From NCBI GenBank assembly GCA_002685455.1, contig NYXF01000072.1, positions 1 through 38,860 on the forward strand: DNA of 38,860 bases, in the 5' to 3' direction. The position numbers were made by a program, and so were the translations under genes. The notes beneath the pieces are model-generated. The model saw nothing but the letters and a program-made list of their open reading frames with translations, made no database searches and was not told where the DNA came from. Below are positions 25,430-36,480 of the stretch, in pieces (the first letter of the stretch is position 1; the number at the start of each line of letters is the position of its first letter). The stretch is from Porticoccus sp. (GTDB taxonomy: Bacteria; Pseudomonadota; Gammaproteobacteria; Pseudomonadales; Porticoccaceae).

Positions 25430-26650
25430 TTAATCTCCAAATTCTTTTTGCCATGGAGTAATAGATATCTCTGGTTTACTAAGAAAAGATAGTTCAGGCA
25501 ATTTTGTTGTTAATTTTCTAATATTTCTTTTATTTAAGAGAGAGATGACTTCATCAGCTAAATTAGGACAAAGTGTTAGCTTGGTTGGCCAAGCTACGAT
25601 TACATTTGAATGTTTTCTTGTTACGCCAGCAAATGCTTTATCGGGTCTGTTAAAGTTTCTTTGTTTTGGTTCCGCTCTTTCTATTGGTAATGCTGCCCAT
25701 TCTGCATCTTTTAGATTCACCCAAGGCATAAGTGCAAAAAGTTCTTTTTTTGCTTTTGTTATAATAGTTTCCGCCGATAAGCCTACCCCCTTTTCGGCTA
25801 TGCTTCCGCCTAAGTACCATACCTGTTTATTGTCCTGGCAGGGATGGCTAGATATTGTAAGTCTTGGAGTTGTTTCGGCACCCAAGCAGTGGCCATAAAA
25901 AGAATGAGGATATCCATGCTTAACCATCAACATATGAAGAGGCCTCCTTTGCATAATTGGAGCATTTTCTCCCATTATACTTAAAATGGACTCGTTTCCC
26001 TCCCCTGCAGCAAGTATGAACTGTCCGGCATATAGTGCATATTTTTTTTTGTTTTCATTGAAGTGCAAAAAAGCTTTTTCTTTGGAATCTTTCTGCCACG
26101 AAGTTTTTTCCCAATTAATCATGAAGATTCGACTTGAATAATTTTGTGCCAACTTTTTGATAACATCAGGTACATCTAAAACCATATCTAGTAATTTATA
26201 AACACTACCTTTAAATTGATCATTTTTAAAGATGTTCGGTAAAGCATCTCTGTTAACTTTATTGATACGGCCACGTATAGCTTTGCTTGCTAAAAAAGTG
26301 GTCATTTTTGATACAACACTTCTACTTGACCACATATAAAAGTGATCACTTAATTTTTTTACTCCTTTTAGATCCACGTCCCCTTTACCATCAATACATT
26401 TTTGCCAGTATGATGGCATTTCTGAAATTGCCTCTGATGCACCTGTTAAAGCACCATTAAGAGTATATTTCATCCCGCCATGAATCATGCCTTGGCTGGC
26501 TACAGTTTGGTCACCTCCGAGGGCATTCTTTTCAAATAAAATAACATTGAACCCTAGGTTGGCTAATCGGTTTAAAAGCCATAATCCAGCTATACCACCA
26601 CCAATAATAGCAATATCACATTCTATTTTTTCCTGTTCTATGCTAGACAT
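25430..26650 (-). CDS. FAD-dependent oxidoreductase (DAO/glycerol-3-phosphate dehydrogenase-like)
   Basis: A 406-residue flavoprotein of the DAO family. The dinucleotide-binding Rossmann motif is IAIIGGGIAGLWLLNRLA near the N-terminus, followed by the acidic end of strand 2 (VILFEKN) and SQGMIHGGMKYTL, similar to the FAD-contact loop of glycerol-3-phosphate dehydrogenases. A second FAD region is YAGQFILAAGEGNESIL. The C-terminal part (WYLGGSIAEKGVG, FAGVTRKHSNVIVAWPTKLTL) does not identify a substrate. It is the first gene of a two-gene minus-strand operon with the aldo/keto reductase, two bases apart, and divergent from waaA. Its conserved place inside an LPS locus hints at a link to envelope sugar or lipid metabolism; this is inference only. 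Confidence 0.85.
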   Translation of the reverse strand: MSSIEQEKIECDIAIIGGGIAGLWLLNRLANLGFNVILFEKNALGGDQTVASQGMIHGGMKYTLNGALTGASEAISEMPSYWQKCIDGKGDVDLKGVKKLSDHFYMWSSRSVVSKMTTFLASKAIRGRINKVNRDALPNIFKNDQFKGSVYKLLDMVLDVPDVIKKLAQNYSSRIFMINWEKTSWQKDSKEKAFLHFNENKKKYALYAGQFILAAGEGNESILSIMGENAPIMQRRPLHMLMVKHGYPHSFYGHCLGAETTPRLTISSHPCQDNKQVWYLGGSIAEKGVGLSAETIITKAKKELFALMPWVNLKDAEWAALPIERAEPKQRNFNRPDKAFAGVTRKHSNVIVAWPTKLTLCPNLADEVISLLNKRNIRKLTTKLPELSFLSKPEISITPWQKEFGD

Positions 26651-26821
26651 AGTAGTTAAAATCCTTTGAAGTAGATTATTTCATGTTTTTTCATACAGTT
26701 TAATTTTTATGTTTACTTATTAGGGCTAGTATAGCCTGACTAATTTTATTATGCTTTTAGAGGAAATAAGAAACTACAGCCTTTCATTTTGATGTATCAA
26801 TTAATTTTTGAGTGCTGATAT

Positions 26822-28096
26822 ATGTTGCGTTTATTTTACACAGTTTCACTTTATTTTTTAACGCCCTTAATATTATTAAGAACCTTATTTCGTGCTATCA
26901 GGACAGGTCAGCATGGAGATCGTTGGTATCAAAGATTTGGATTTATACCAGAGATTTTATCACACCGACAAGTAATCTGGATACACTGTGTTTCAGTGGG
27001 AGAAACCATAGCAGCCGTCCCTTTGGTTAAGAGAATACAGGCAGACTACCCTGATAAAATTTTGGTTATAACCACAACAACTCTTACAGGCTCGGAGAGA
27101 GTAAAATCAATCTTTTCCGATGACGTTTACCATTTTTATGCACCTTATGACCTACCATATTCTGTAAAACGCTTCTTAAAAAAAATTCACCCTAATTTAT
27201 TAATAATTATGGAGACTGAATTATGGCCGAATATGATACATTATTGCAGCTCCGCAAATATCTCAGTGCTTATAGCTAACGCAAGAATGTCAAATAAATC
27301 CACCAGAGGGTACCAAAAATTTCCCCGATTCACAGAAAAAATGTTAAAACAAATAAGTTATGTAGTTGCACAATATGAAAATGATGGAAAGAACTTTTTA
27401 AAATTAGGGTTACCAGAATCCAAGCTTATAGTAGCTGGTAATATGAAATTTGATAGTAGTCTAGAGGATGAATTACCAGACAAGGCATCTAAATTAAAAG
27501 ATGATTGGTCTTTTATGGGGAAAAGAAAAATATTTCTTGCAGCTAGCACTCACGCAGGTGAAGATGAAATCATTTTAGAGGCTTACAAACAAATAAAAAA
27601 AATCTACCCAGAACTTCTTCTAATCTTGGTGCCTAGGCATCCAGAGAGATTCAACAATGTGGCCAGGCTTTGCTCAAAAAACAAACTAAATTTTATTAGA
27701 AGAAGTGATAATAAAAAAATAACCATAAATGATCAGATTCTTCTTGGAGATACTATGGGGGAACTAAAATTATTTTATGGGTTATGTGACGTCGCTTTCG
27801 TAGGAGGTAGTCTTTTTCCTATTGGGGGGCATAGCTTAATCGAGCCTGCTATATGGGGGGTACCAATTATAAGTGGACCACACCTGCATAATTTTTTAGA
27901 TGTATCAAAGTTGCTAGAGGATGTTGAGGGGTTGTTAATTTGCGTTGATTCGAAAAGCATGGCAGAAATTGTTTGTGGAATCTTGAAAGATCACAATAAA
28001 GCTAAACAAATGGGTAATGCAGCTCAGTTAATTGCGTACAGGCACCGTGGAGCATTAGAGAAGACAATCAGTATTATTAATTCAGAGATTTCATAA
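26822..28096 (+). CDS. waaA: 3-deoxy-D-manno-octulosonic acid (Kdo) transferase WaaA
   Basis: WaaA attaches Kdo to lipid IVA, founding the inner core on which WaaC acts. The 424-residue GT30 protein begins with a membrane-anchoring hydrophobic segment (LRLFYTVSLYFLTPLILL). Next come WIHCVSVGETIAAVPLV (catalytic Glu61), IMETELWPNMI and LIANARMSNKSTRGY. The C-terminal donor-binding domain includes LLILVPRHPERF, LLGDTMGELKLFYG and FVGGSLFPIGGHSLIEPAIWG. Length equals E. coli WaaA (425). The number of Kdo residues transferred cannot be predicted. It is divergent from the FAD gene across 171 bp. Its 3' end overlaps tolC tail to tail by 20 bases (28077-28096), leaving no room for a separate terminator. 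Confidence 0.95.
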   Translation: MLRLFYTVSLYFLTPLILLRTLFRAIRTGQHGDRWYQRFGFIPEILSHRQVIWIHCVSVGETIAAVPLVKRIQADYPDKILVITTTTLTGSERVKSIFSDDVYHFYAPYDLPYSVKRFLKKIHPNLLIIMETELWPNMIHYCSSANISVLIANARMSNKSTRGYQKFPRFTEKMLKQISYVVAQYENDGKNFLKLGLPESKLIVAGNMKFDSSLEDELPDKASKLKDDWSFMGKRKIFLAASTHAGEDEIILEAYKQIKKIYPELLLILVPRHPERFNNVARLCSKNKLNFIRRSDNKKITINDQILLGDTMGELKLFYGLCDVAFVGGSLFPIGGHSLIEPAIWGVPIISGPHLHNFLDVSKLLEDVEGLLICVDSKSMAEIVCGILKDHNKAKQMGNAAQLIAYRHRGALEKTISIINSEIS

Positions 28097-29492
28097 TATT
28101 AATTTTTGGATCTAGCCAGCCATCTAAATCAAATAAATCCTGTGGACTAAGCTGCCCAGCAACTTCTTTTAGTCTGAGTAAGCTGATAATGTAATCATAT
28201 CGTGAGTCAGCATAATCCCTTTTGGCTTGATGATAATTCTGCTTTGAGACTAAAACATCAGAAATATCTCTAGCCCCAGTTTCGTAGCTTTCTTCATTTG
28301 AGGCCATTGCTTTTTTTGCAGAATCGAGTGCACGTTGTCGAGCTTTTACGCGTGCAATATTTGTCAAAACTTGTAAATGTTTTGACTTAGTTTCCTGTAT
28401 TATACTTTTCTTTTTCCCAATCCAAATCTCCCTTAATTTGATAAATTCTTGCATAGCCTGCCTTCTCTCGGCACTAATCAGACCCCCTGTAAAGATTGGT
28501 AAACTTAGCTCGATTCCAATGTTACGTCCAATTTGATTACTTTCTGATGGGCTTGAGAATCCTGTACTAGTATTTAAATCTGTACCAGAAAAATACTCAT
28601 CAGAGCGGTCGTCGTAAAAAGACATTGAGCCTTCAAGTTTTGGCAAGTGAGCATATTTTTTTGATTTAGCACTTTGCTCAGCAGCTTCCTGAGCATGTCT
28701 AGCCGCCTTTAAAGAATAATTATTATTCACAGCAAATTGAACCCATTGCTTTCTGTCTAAAGGTTCAGGTTTCATGATGGGTAAGTCCTGTTTTAGTCCT
28801 GCTAGAATGTCGTGATTTTTGCCAGTTAATATAGAAAGTCCGTCAAATACTAATACTAGTTTCGCTTGCGCATCAAGAGTTGAGACCTCTGCATTATTTA
28901 AGGCAACTTGAGCTTCATAAATCTCGGTCATTGTTGATAAACCAACATTAAAACGGTTATTTATTTGCTGGAATTGTTTTCTTAAGGCCTCCTCTTCTTC
29001 AATAATATTTTTTAAATTCTCTTGTGCCCTTAAGACAGCATAATACGATTCCGCACATCTTATAATATGTGATTGCCGATCCGCAGAAAACTTGGACTTC
29101 GCTTCATTACTCAACTTCACACCAGTTTGAAAATCAAACCATGCTGGCATATCAAAAATAGGTTGAGTCAGACTCACTCTATAAGATTTTTCATCTCTAT
29201 CGTTATTTCCTTTAGTTCCAAATATTGATCCCCCTGCACCTAAAACTCTTGTTGCTGAACCCTTTGTTTCTCCTTCTTTATATTTTGCTACCGCTATAAC
29301 TGAAGGAAGAAGTGCAGCCCTGTTTATATTTTTTGATTCTTTTTTTGCCAAGTATTCTGCTTTTGCAGCTAATAGTTGCGAGTCATTATTTAAGGAAAGT
29401 TCATATATTTTTGATAATGTGTCAGCACTCCAGCAAAATGGTGTTAGACAAGTAATACACATTGTAATAAAAAAATAAGCAAAATATTTCAT
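28077..29492 (-). CDS. tolC: TolC-family outer membrane channel protein
   Basis: TolC forms the trimeric outer membrane and periplasmic duct of tripartite drug efflux pumps and type I secretion systems. The 471-residue protein has a signal peptide (hydrophobic 4-20, cleavage near WSA-D, residue 23). Two OEP repeats follow, rich in long alpha-helical segments: YELSLNNDSQLLAAKAEYLAKKE in the first half, with SLTQPIFDM, and in the second half ARHAQEAAEQSAKSKKYAHLPKLEGS followed by IGIELSLPIFTGGLI. RFNVGLSTMTEIYEAQ and ESYETGARDISDVL are the typical helix-turn segments of each repeat. It is divergent from nudF, the same arrangement as in E. coli and Pseudomonas. No pump or adaptor gene is adjacent. 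Exact transport partners are unknown. Confidence 0.93.
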   Translation of the reverse strand: MKYFAYFFITMCITCLTPFCWSADTLSKIYELSLNNDSQLLAAKAEYLAKKESKNINRAALLPSVIAVAKYKEGETKGSATRVLGAGGSIFGTKGNNDRDEKSYRVSLTQPIFDMPAWFDFQTGVKLSNEAKSKFSADRQSHIIRCAESYYAVLRAQENLKNIIEEEEALRKQFQQINNRFNVGLSTMTEIYEAQVALNNAEVSTLDAQAKLVLVFDGLSILTGKNHDILAGLKQDLPIMKPEPLDRKQWVQFAVNNNYSLKAARHAQEAAEQSAKSKKYAHLPKLEGSMSFYDDRSDEYFSGTDLNTSTGFSSPSESNQIGRNIGIELSLPIFTGGLISAERRQAMQEFIKLREIWIGKKKSIIQETKSKHLQVLTNIARVKARQRALDSAKKAMASNEESYETGARDISDVLVSKQNYHQAKRDYADSRYDYIISLLRLKEVAGQLSPQDLFDLDGWLDPKINIMKSLN

Positions 29493-29619
29493 TGAGCTTT
29501 TCCAAATTCAAAGATAACTGATATCTTAAGTTTATCAGATTTCTAATAACTAGCCATTGCTGGACCAAATGTATAATTAATTTTGTTTAATAAAGTGAAC
29601 CGCTAGAGGTATAAATATA

Positions 29620-30225
29620 ATGTTACCCAACCATAAATTTAATTCTGGGGATGTTTTGATAGACAACCAAAAGACAGTTTTTTCTGGATTTTTCAAAATG
29701 CTCCGGATCACATTGCGACATAAACTTTTTTCTGGGGAATGGAGTAAACCGATTAAACGAGAGCTTCTTGAAAGAGATTCTGCAGTGGGTGTTTTGCTTT
29801 ACGATCCAGTTAATAAGCTTATAGGGTTAGTAGAACAATTTCGCATTGGTGCTCTGACTGCTACTACAGGCCCTTGGCTGTATGAGGTTGTAGCTGGTAT
29901 AGTAGATAATGGAGAGTCATTTGAGCAGGCAGCTTTAAGAGAGACAGAAGAAGAAGTTGGAATTAGTGAAGTCCGTCTTCACCCAATATGCGAGTACTGG
30001 GTAAGTCCTGGTGGAACTAATGAAAGAATGCATCTTTACTGTGGTATAACAAATTTACTTGATCTTGATGGAAGCTTGGGAGTTAATAAGCAATCAGAGG
30101 ACATTTTTTTGCATATAGTTCCTCAAGATGATATATCCTCATGTATCGATACTGGTCGGTGTGATAACGCAGCAACTACAATTTCATTGATGTGGCTACA
30201 AAGAAATTTCGATTATTTTATATAA
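29620..30225 (+). CDS. nudF: ADP-ribose pyrophosphatase NudF
   Basis: NudF is a Nudix hydrolase that splits ADP-ribose (and other ADP-sugars) to AMP and ribose 5-phosphate. The Nudix box is exact: G93-x5-E99-x7-R107-E108-x2-E111-E112-x-G114, in AGIVDNGESFEQAALRETEE. Family features upstream are SAVGVLLYDPVNKLIGLVEQFRIGAL and PWLYEVVAG, and downstream CEYWVSPGGTNERMHLYCG. The length of 201 is near E. coli NudF (209). It is the first gene of the conserved gammaproteobacterial set nudF-yqiB-cpdA-yqiA-parE and divergent from tolC. ATG 29620 lies 31 bases downstream of a GAGG-like site only weakly placed (ctagaggtataaat); the start agrees with homologue length. Confidence 0.94.
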   Translation: MLPNHKFNSGDVLIDNQKTVFSGFFKMLRITLRHKLFSGEWSKPIKRELLERDSAVGVLLYDPVNKLIGLVEQFRIGALTATTGPWLYEVVAGIVDNGESFEQAALRETEEEVGISEVRLHPICEYWVSPGGTNERMHLYCGITNLLDLDGSLGVNKQSEDIFLHIVPQDDISSCIDTGRCDNAATTISLMWLQRNFDYFI

Positions 30226-30261
30226 ATATTTTCTTATTGGTATTCTTGTTGGGGAAGTGCA

Positions 30262-30735
30262 TTGATTGAGGAAAATCCAAGATTAAAATATAAAGTAGAT
30301 CTCAGTAGTTACTTGGCTGACGGTGAAGCTAATTATTTTAGATTGAAAAAAATTTTTCCTCAAATGCACGATGCTAAGGAGAAAAAAATACTTATATTTA
30401 ATACCGGTAAACATATTTTACTTTTGAAGGTCCTAGAGATAACTCGATATACAACACTTATTATGTTGAGCGAAGAAACAGGCGAGTACATGCCTTGTAA
30501 AATACTTAATTCTTGGTTAACTCTACCTCAGCTAACCATGAGGCTTTATCACGACGCAAGGATGGCAGAAGTTATATCATGTGATGGGGCGAGGTATATT
30601 AGACCTCGATATGAAAAATTGAATAAAAATATGTATCAACCGGACGAAAAGTCCCAGTGGAACAGGTTTTTGTCAGAGTGTTTAGAGTATTGTCTTGAAT
30701 ACGGATATGATAATTCTTGGATAATTAAGCGATAG
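30262..30735 (+). CDS. yqiB: Conserved protein YqiB, DUF1249 family
   Basis: A 157-residue cytoplasmic protein of the DUF1249 family, function unknown. It has no signal peptide or membrane segment. The family pattern is visible: an N-terminal NPRLKYKVDLSSYLADGEANYFRLKKIFP, a central strand-rich region (ILLLKVLEITRYTTLIMLSEE), LPQLTMRLYHDARMAEVISCDG, RYIRPRYEKLNKNMYQPDEK and a C-terminal QWNRFLSECLEYCLEYG. The start is TTG 30262, preceded by GGGGAAG at about five bases; it gives the expected N-terminus. The position between nudF and cpdA is the same as in E. coli and Pseudomonas, and this long conservation is the main clue that it matters. I do not assign a function. Confidence 0.88.
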   Translation: MIEENPRLKYKVDLSSYLADGEANYFRLKKIFPQMHDAKEKKILIFNTGKHILLLKVLEITRYTTLIMLSEETGEYMPCKILNSWLTLPQLTMRLYHDARMAEVISCDGARYIRPRYEKLNKNMYQPDEKSQWNRFLSECLEYCLEYGYDNSWIIKR

Positions 30736-30790
30736 TATATTTTTAAAAACTCACTCAGAGAATCAACAGTTTTATTGCTAAGGAATTAAG

Positions 30791-31543
30791 TTGAAGAAAA
30801 CTGATGTTATCAAGCTGATACAGATCAGCGATTGTCATTTGGGATCAAAAGAAAACTTTGTATCTAATGGTATCAATACATATGATAGTCTCATGAGGGT
30901 TCTTAAAGAGGTAAAAAAAAATTTTGAGCCAACTTTATTAATCGTTACAGGTGATATTTCTGCCTCAGGAACCAAAATGTCTTATGAGCTATTTTCAGAT
31001 ATGATGGATAAAGAGTCGCTTCCTTATAGATGGTTACCCGGTAACCACGACGATATTAAGTTAATGAACAGCACGATTTCTCAGAAATTTATTCGTGCTG
31101 AAGAGCAAAAAAATTGGGTAGTTATTTCGCTTATTAGTTCCTCTCTCGAGAGTGATGGAGGGTTTCTTTGTAAAAATGAAATTGATAAATTAGAGTTTTT
31201 GCTTAAAAAATATAAAGAACGGTATATCTTATTGTTTGTCCATCATAGGCCGACGAGTATAAACTCAAAGTGGTTAGATAAACATCGTATAACTAATAAT
31301 CCAAAACTTAAACAAATATTAGCTAGATATCCTAATGTAAAGGGTATATTCACCGGCCATGTTCATCAAGAGAGAACTACATACTGGGGAAATTTAATTG
31401 TTTACAGCACCCCTTCAACTTGCTATCAGTTTGTAAAAGATATTGATAACTTCGAGATTAGTTCGGATGGGCCTGGTTATAGATGGATAAATTTGAGGTC
31501 TGACGGAGTTATGGCTACCGGCGTCAATTATTTGGAATCCTAA
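30791..31543 (+). CDS. cpdA: 3',5'-cyclic-AMP phosphodiesterase CpdA
   Basis: CpdA is a calcineurin-like metallophosphoesterase that hydrolyses cAMP and so tempers CRP signalling. The five metal-binding motifs are present in order: ISDCHLG (D14, H16), VTGDIS, LPGNHDD, FVHHRP and FTGHVHQE. Length of 250 residues fits (E. coli 275). Translation starts at TTG 30791, six bases after AAGGA. It lies in the nudF-yqiB-cpdA-yqiA-parE set. An adenylate cyclase or CRP gene is not in the window, so whether cAMP is the true substrate here cannot be shown; the family also contains enzymes for other phosphodiesters. Confidence 0.92.
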   Translation: MKKTDVIKLIQISDCHLGSKENFVSNGINTYDSLMRVLKEVKKNFEPTLLIVTGDISASGTKMSYELFSDMMDKESLPYRWLPGNHDDIKLMNSTISQKFIRAEEQKNWVVISLISSSLESDGGFLCKNEIDKLEFLLKKYKERYILLFVHHRPTSINSKWLDKHRITNNPKLKQILARYPNVKGIFTGHVHQERTTYWGNLIVYSTPSTCYQFVKDIDNFEISSDGPGYRWINLRSDGVMATGVNYLES

Positions 31544-31653
31544 TGTACAAGATTAGTTAGCTTCCTTGCATCAAGACGCTTAAGGTTTATCGGTACAAGA
31601 AATTTTTATTTAGCTTTTATCTTTTAAGAATTTATATCACTATAGAGTTTTAG

Positions 31654-32238
31654 ATGATGAGATTTTTGGATATGACGGTACTTTATATTCATGGATTTAA
31701 CAGCTCACCGGCCTCAACTAAGGCCCAACAGACAAGAACTTGGTTAAAGGAAATATCCCCAAATGATGAATATATTTGCCCAGCTTTGAGTGGCGACACG
31801 CAATTGGCTATTAGTCAGCTTGAGAAAATTATTGAGCAATGTAGCGATACAATAGGACTAATAGGTAGCTCACTGGGAGGATTTTATGCAACATGGTTAG
31901 CACAAAAGTATGATTTGAGGGCAGTCTTAATAAACCCAGCAGTAGAGCCTCACAAAACCATGAATCAATACTTGGGAGAAAACACTAATTACCATTCTGG
32001 GGAAACTTACATGCTCACCCAGTACCATATTGATTTTTTAGAAAGTATAAATGTCGATAAGATGAAGAGTCCAAAAGACACATGGGTTCTACTTCAGACA
32101 AAAGATGAGGTATTAGATTATCGCCAAGCTGAGTCCAAATATCAAAAGTGCAATTTAACTATTGAACAAGGAGGCAATCATAGCTTTCAAGACTATGAGC
32201 AACATTTGCCTGCCATAATTAAATTTTTACAACCATAG
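31654..32238 (+). CDS. yqiA: YqiA-type esterase (alpha/beta hydrolase)
   Basis: A 194-residue alpha/beta hydrolase of the YqiA family, reported to hydrolyse short acyl esters and palmitoyl-CoA in E. coli. The oxyanion-hole segment is LYIHGFNSSPASTKA, the nucleophile elbow is IGSSLGGFYATWLA (Ser between G and L), then VLINPAVEPH, the acidic residue region KDEVLDYRQAE and the catalytic His in GGNHSFQDYE. ATG 31654 is used; a second ATG at 31672, directly before TVLYIHGF, would match E. coli YqiA better. It lies ten bases upstream of parE, the usual order. The native substrate is unknown. Confidence 0.9.
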   Translation: MMRFLDMTVLYIHGFNSSPASTKAQQTRTWLKEISPNDEYICPALSGDTQLAISQLEKIIEQCSDTIGLIGSSLGGFYATWLAQKYDLRAVLINPAVEPHKTMNQYLGENTNYHSGETYMLTQYHIDFLESINVDKMKSPKDTWVLLQTKDEVLDYRQAESKYQKCNLTIEQGGNHSFQDYEQHLPAIIKFLQP

Positions 32239-32242
32239 CTGA

Positions 32243-34132
<1,890 letters not shown>

Positions 34133-34207
34133 GTCTATCTAAGCATAAAAATTAATTTAGACTAATCTTGGTAAATAGTTTTTTCTTATACATGAGTAAC
34201 TTAAATT

Positions 34208-36463
34208 ATGACTGAAAATTCGATAATTAGTGATATGCCAGAACAATTACCTCTTCATGATTATGCAGAAAAAGCATACCTAGATTATTCAATGTACGTT
34301 ATTTTAGACCGTGCTTTGCCAAATATTGGTGACGGACTCAAGCCTGTTCAGAGAAGAATTATTTATGCAATGAGTGAGCTTGGTCTTAAATCTACAGCTA
34401 AATATAAAAAATCAGCTCGGACCGTAGGCGATGTGATTGGTAAGTTTCACCCCCATGGAGACGGCGCTGCATATGAAGCAATGGTATTGATGGCACAGTC
34501 ATTCTCTTATCGTTACCCATTAGTGGACGGTCAAGGCAATTGGGGAGCACCAGACGATCCTAAGTCTTTTGCTGCAATGCGTTACACCGAGTCAAAGTTA
34601 GCAAAATTTTCAGATCTTTTGCTTAATGAGCTAGGTCATGGTACAGCTGATTGGAGGCCCAACTTTGATGGAAGTATAGAAGAACCGTCGATAATGCCAG
34701 CAAAGATACCACACGTCCTATTAAACGGAACTACAGGTATCGCTGTTGGAATGGCGACAGATATACCACCCCATAATCTCAAAGAAATAGTTAATGCTTG
34801 CGTTCATTTACTTGATCAACCAAAGGCAACCACTGAGGAAATCCATACTTTTATTAAAGGACCAGATTATCCTACAGCTGCTGAAATCATTACTGCTAAG
34901 GATGATATCCTTAAAAGCTATAAAACAGGACGAGGTAGCCTAAAAATGAGGGCTATTTGGCATAAAGAAGATGGGGATATTGTTTTGACAGCACTACCGC
35001 ATCAAGCCTCTGGAGCAAAGATTTTAGAGCAAATTGCAGTACAAATGAATGCAAAGAAATTACCCATGGTAGCTGATCTAAGAGACGAATCTGATCATGA
35101 GAATCCAACACGACTTATCATTGTTCCCAAATCAAATAGAGTTGATCTTAGCGTTTTGATGAATCATTTATTTGTTACGACCGATTTAGAAAAAAGTTAT
35201 AGAATAAATATGAATATGATTGGAAGTAATGGTCGCCCGGAGGTGAAGCCATTAAAAACTATCCTCTCAGAGTGGTTAAGATTTCGTCTGAACGTGGTAA
35301 AACGACGAATAGCTCATCGTCTAGAAAGATTAGAGAAAAGACTACATTTACTCGATGGCTTATTGATAGCCTTTCTAAATATAGATGAGGTTATAAGAAT
35401 AGTGAGGGGTGAAGACGAACCCAAGCCTATCTTGATGCGAAGATTCAATCTCACTGATGTTCAAGCAGAATATATCTTAGAAACTAAATTAAGACAACTT
35501 GCAAGATTAGAAGAATTTAAGATAAAAGCAGAACAAGAAGAGCTTACTAATGAGAAGGAGAAGCTTGATAAAATACTAAATTCATCACAACGATTAAAGA
35601 GCTTGGTAAAAAAAGAGCTTCTGGAGATAGCAAAAGAGTTCGGTGATGATAGAAGATCTCCTATAATTGAGAGAGTTGATGCTAAAGCATTTAGCGAGAC
35701 CGACTTGATAGTTTCTGAACCAGTCACTATTGTTCTATCAGATAAGGGTTGGATCAGATCTGCAAAAGGGCATGATCTTGATCCGTTATCTTTAAGCTAT
35801 AAAGAGGGTGATAAATTTCTATGCGAAGTCAAGGGTCGAAGTAACCAAAATGTAGTTCTTTTAGATTCTGGAGGAAGGACTTACTCTATCTCTGCTCATT
35901 CCCTACCCTCTGCTCGTAGTCATGGAGAGCCTGTGACAGGGAGATTAAATGCACCTTCTGGCGTCAATTTTAATGGTTTAGTTATGGGGGAAGGTAAACA
36001 ATGTACACTTTTAGCAACAGACGCGGGCTATGGCTTTGTCGCCAAGATTGAGGACTTGCAAACAAAGAATCGCTCAGGGAAAGCGACAATATCAATTCCT
36101 AAAAGCGGCAAAGTGTTGCTGCCAGTTACCATATCCGACGTTGATAAAGATTTAGTAGTTGCTGTAAGTAACGAGGGTCGAATGCTAGTTTTCCCCTTGT
36201 CTGATTTACCTCAGCTAGCTCGAGGTAAAGGAAATAAGTTAATTAGTATACCTCCTTCAAGACTTCAATCAAGGGAGGAGTATATGGTTGCTGTTTCTGC
36301 AGTTAGTGAGGGTCAGCAAGTTCTTCTTTATTCTGGAAAGCGTTATCTAGGTTTAAAGTTATCCGATTTAGAGCACTATCGAGGGGAGAGAGGCCGACGC
36401 GGTAACAAACTACCAAGAGGCTTTCAAAAAGTAGATAGAATAGAAATAAAATCTCTAGATTAA
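34208..36463 (+). CDS. parC: DNA topoisomerase IV subunit A ParC
   Basis: ParC carries the DNA breakage and rejoining activity of topoisomerase IV. The 751-residue protein (752 in E. coli) has the winged-helix and tower region ([57 protein letters not shown] with catalytic Tyr126), a coiled coil (about 370-490, charged Glu/Lys stretches), and a C-terminal beta-pinwheel domain with degenerate repeats such as [23 protein letters not shown]. The Ser80 position of E. coli ParC, a quinolone contact, is Gly86 here; Glu84 is conserved as Glu90. It is separated from parE by 75 bases and convergent with the replication-loader genes, with 17 bases between the stops. No terminator hairpin is visible. 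Confidence 0.96.
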   Translation: MTENSIISDMPEQLPLHDYAEKAYLDYSMYVILDRALPNIGDGLKPVQRRIIYAMSELGLKSTAKYKKSARTVGDVIGKFHPHGDGAAYEAMVLMAQSFSYRYPLVDGQGNWGAPDDPKSFAAMRYTESKLAKFSDLLLNELGHGTADWRPNFDGSIEEPSIMPAKIPHVLLNGTTGIAVGMATDIPPHNLKEIVNACVHLLDQPKATTEEIHTFIKGPDYPTAAEIITAKDDILKSYKTGRGSLKMRAIWHKEDGDIVLTALPHQASGAKILEQIAVQMNAKKLPMVADLRDESDHENPTRLIIVPKSNRVDLSVLMNHLFVTTDLEKSYRINMNMIGSNGRPEVKPLKTILSEWLRFRLNVVKRRIAHRLERLEKRLHLLDGLLIAFLNIDEVIRIVRGEDEPKPILMRRFNLTDVQAEYILETKLRQLARLEEFKIKAEQEELTNEKEKLDKILNSSQRLKSLVKKELLEIAKEFGDDRRSPIIERVDAKAFSETDLIVSEPVTIVLSDKGWIRSAKGHDLDPLSLSYKEGDKFLCEVKGRSNQNVVLLDSGGRTYSISAHSLPSARSHGEPVTGRLNAPSGVNFNGLVMGEGKQCTLLATDAGYGFVAKIEDLQTKNRSGKATISIPKSGKVLLPVTISDVDKDLVVAVSNEGRMLVFPLSDLPQLARGKGNKLISIPPSRLQSREEYMVAVSAVSEGQQVLLYSGKRYLGLKLSDLEHYRGERGRRGNKLPRGFQKVDRIEIKSLD

Positions 36464-36480
36464 TTATAACCCACATGCCT

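Noticed and set aside
25545..25898. 117-codon plus-strand open frame opposite the FAD oxidoreductase gene
   Set aside because: Antisense shadow of a well-supported gene; no ribosome binding site and no recognisable domain.
26724..26736. GGCTA-GTA-TAGCC stem in the FAD gene-waaA spacer as a terminator or operator
   Set aside because: Only five base pairs and no T-run; it lies between divergent promoters where a terminator is not expected.
29518..29538. Inverted repeat CTGATA / TATCAG in the tolC-nudF spacer as an operator
   Set aside because: Six-base arms with a nine-base spacer in AT-rich DNA; no known regulator site matches it closely.
34192..34215. Seven-codon mini-ORF (ATGAGTAAC...) overlapping the parC start, sharing ten bases with the parE start
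   Set aside because: Short enough to be chance; no ribosome binding site pattern shows it is translated.
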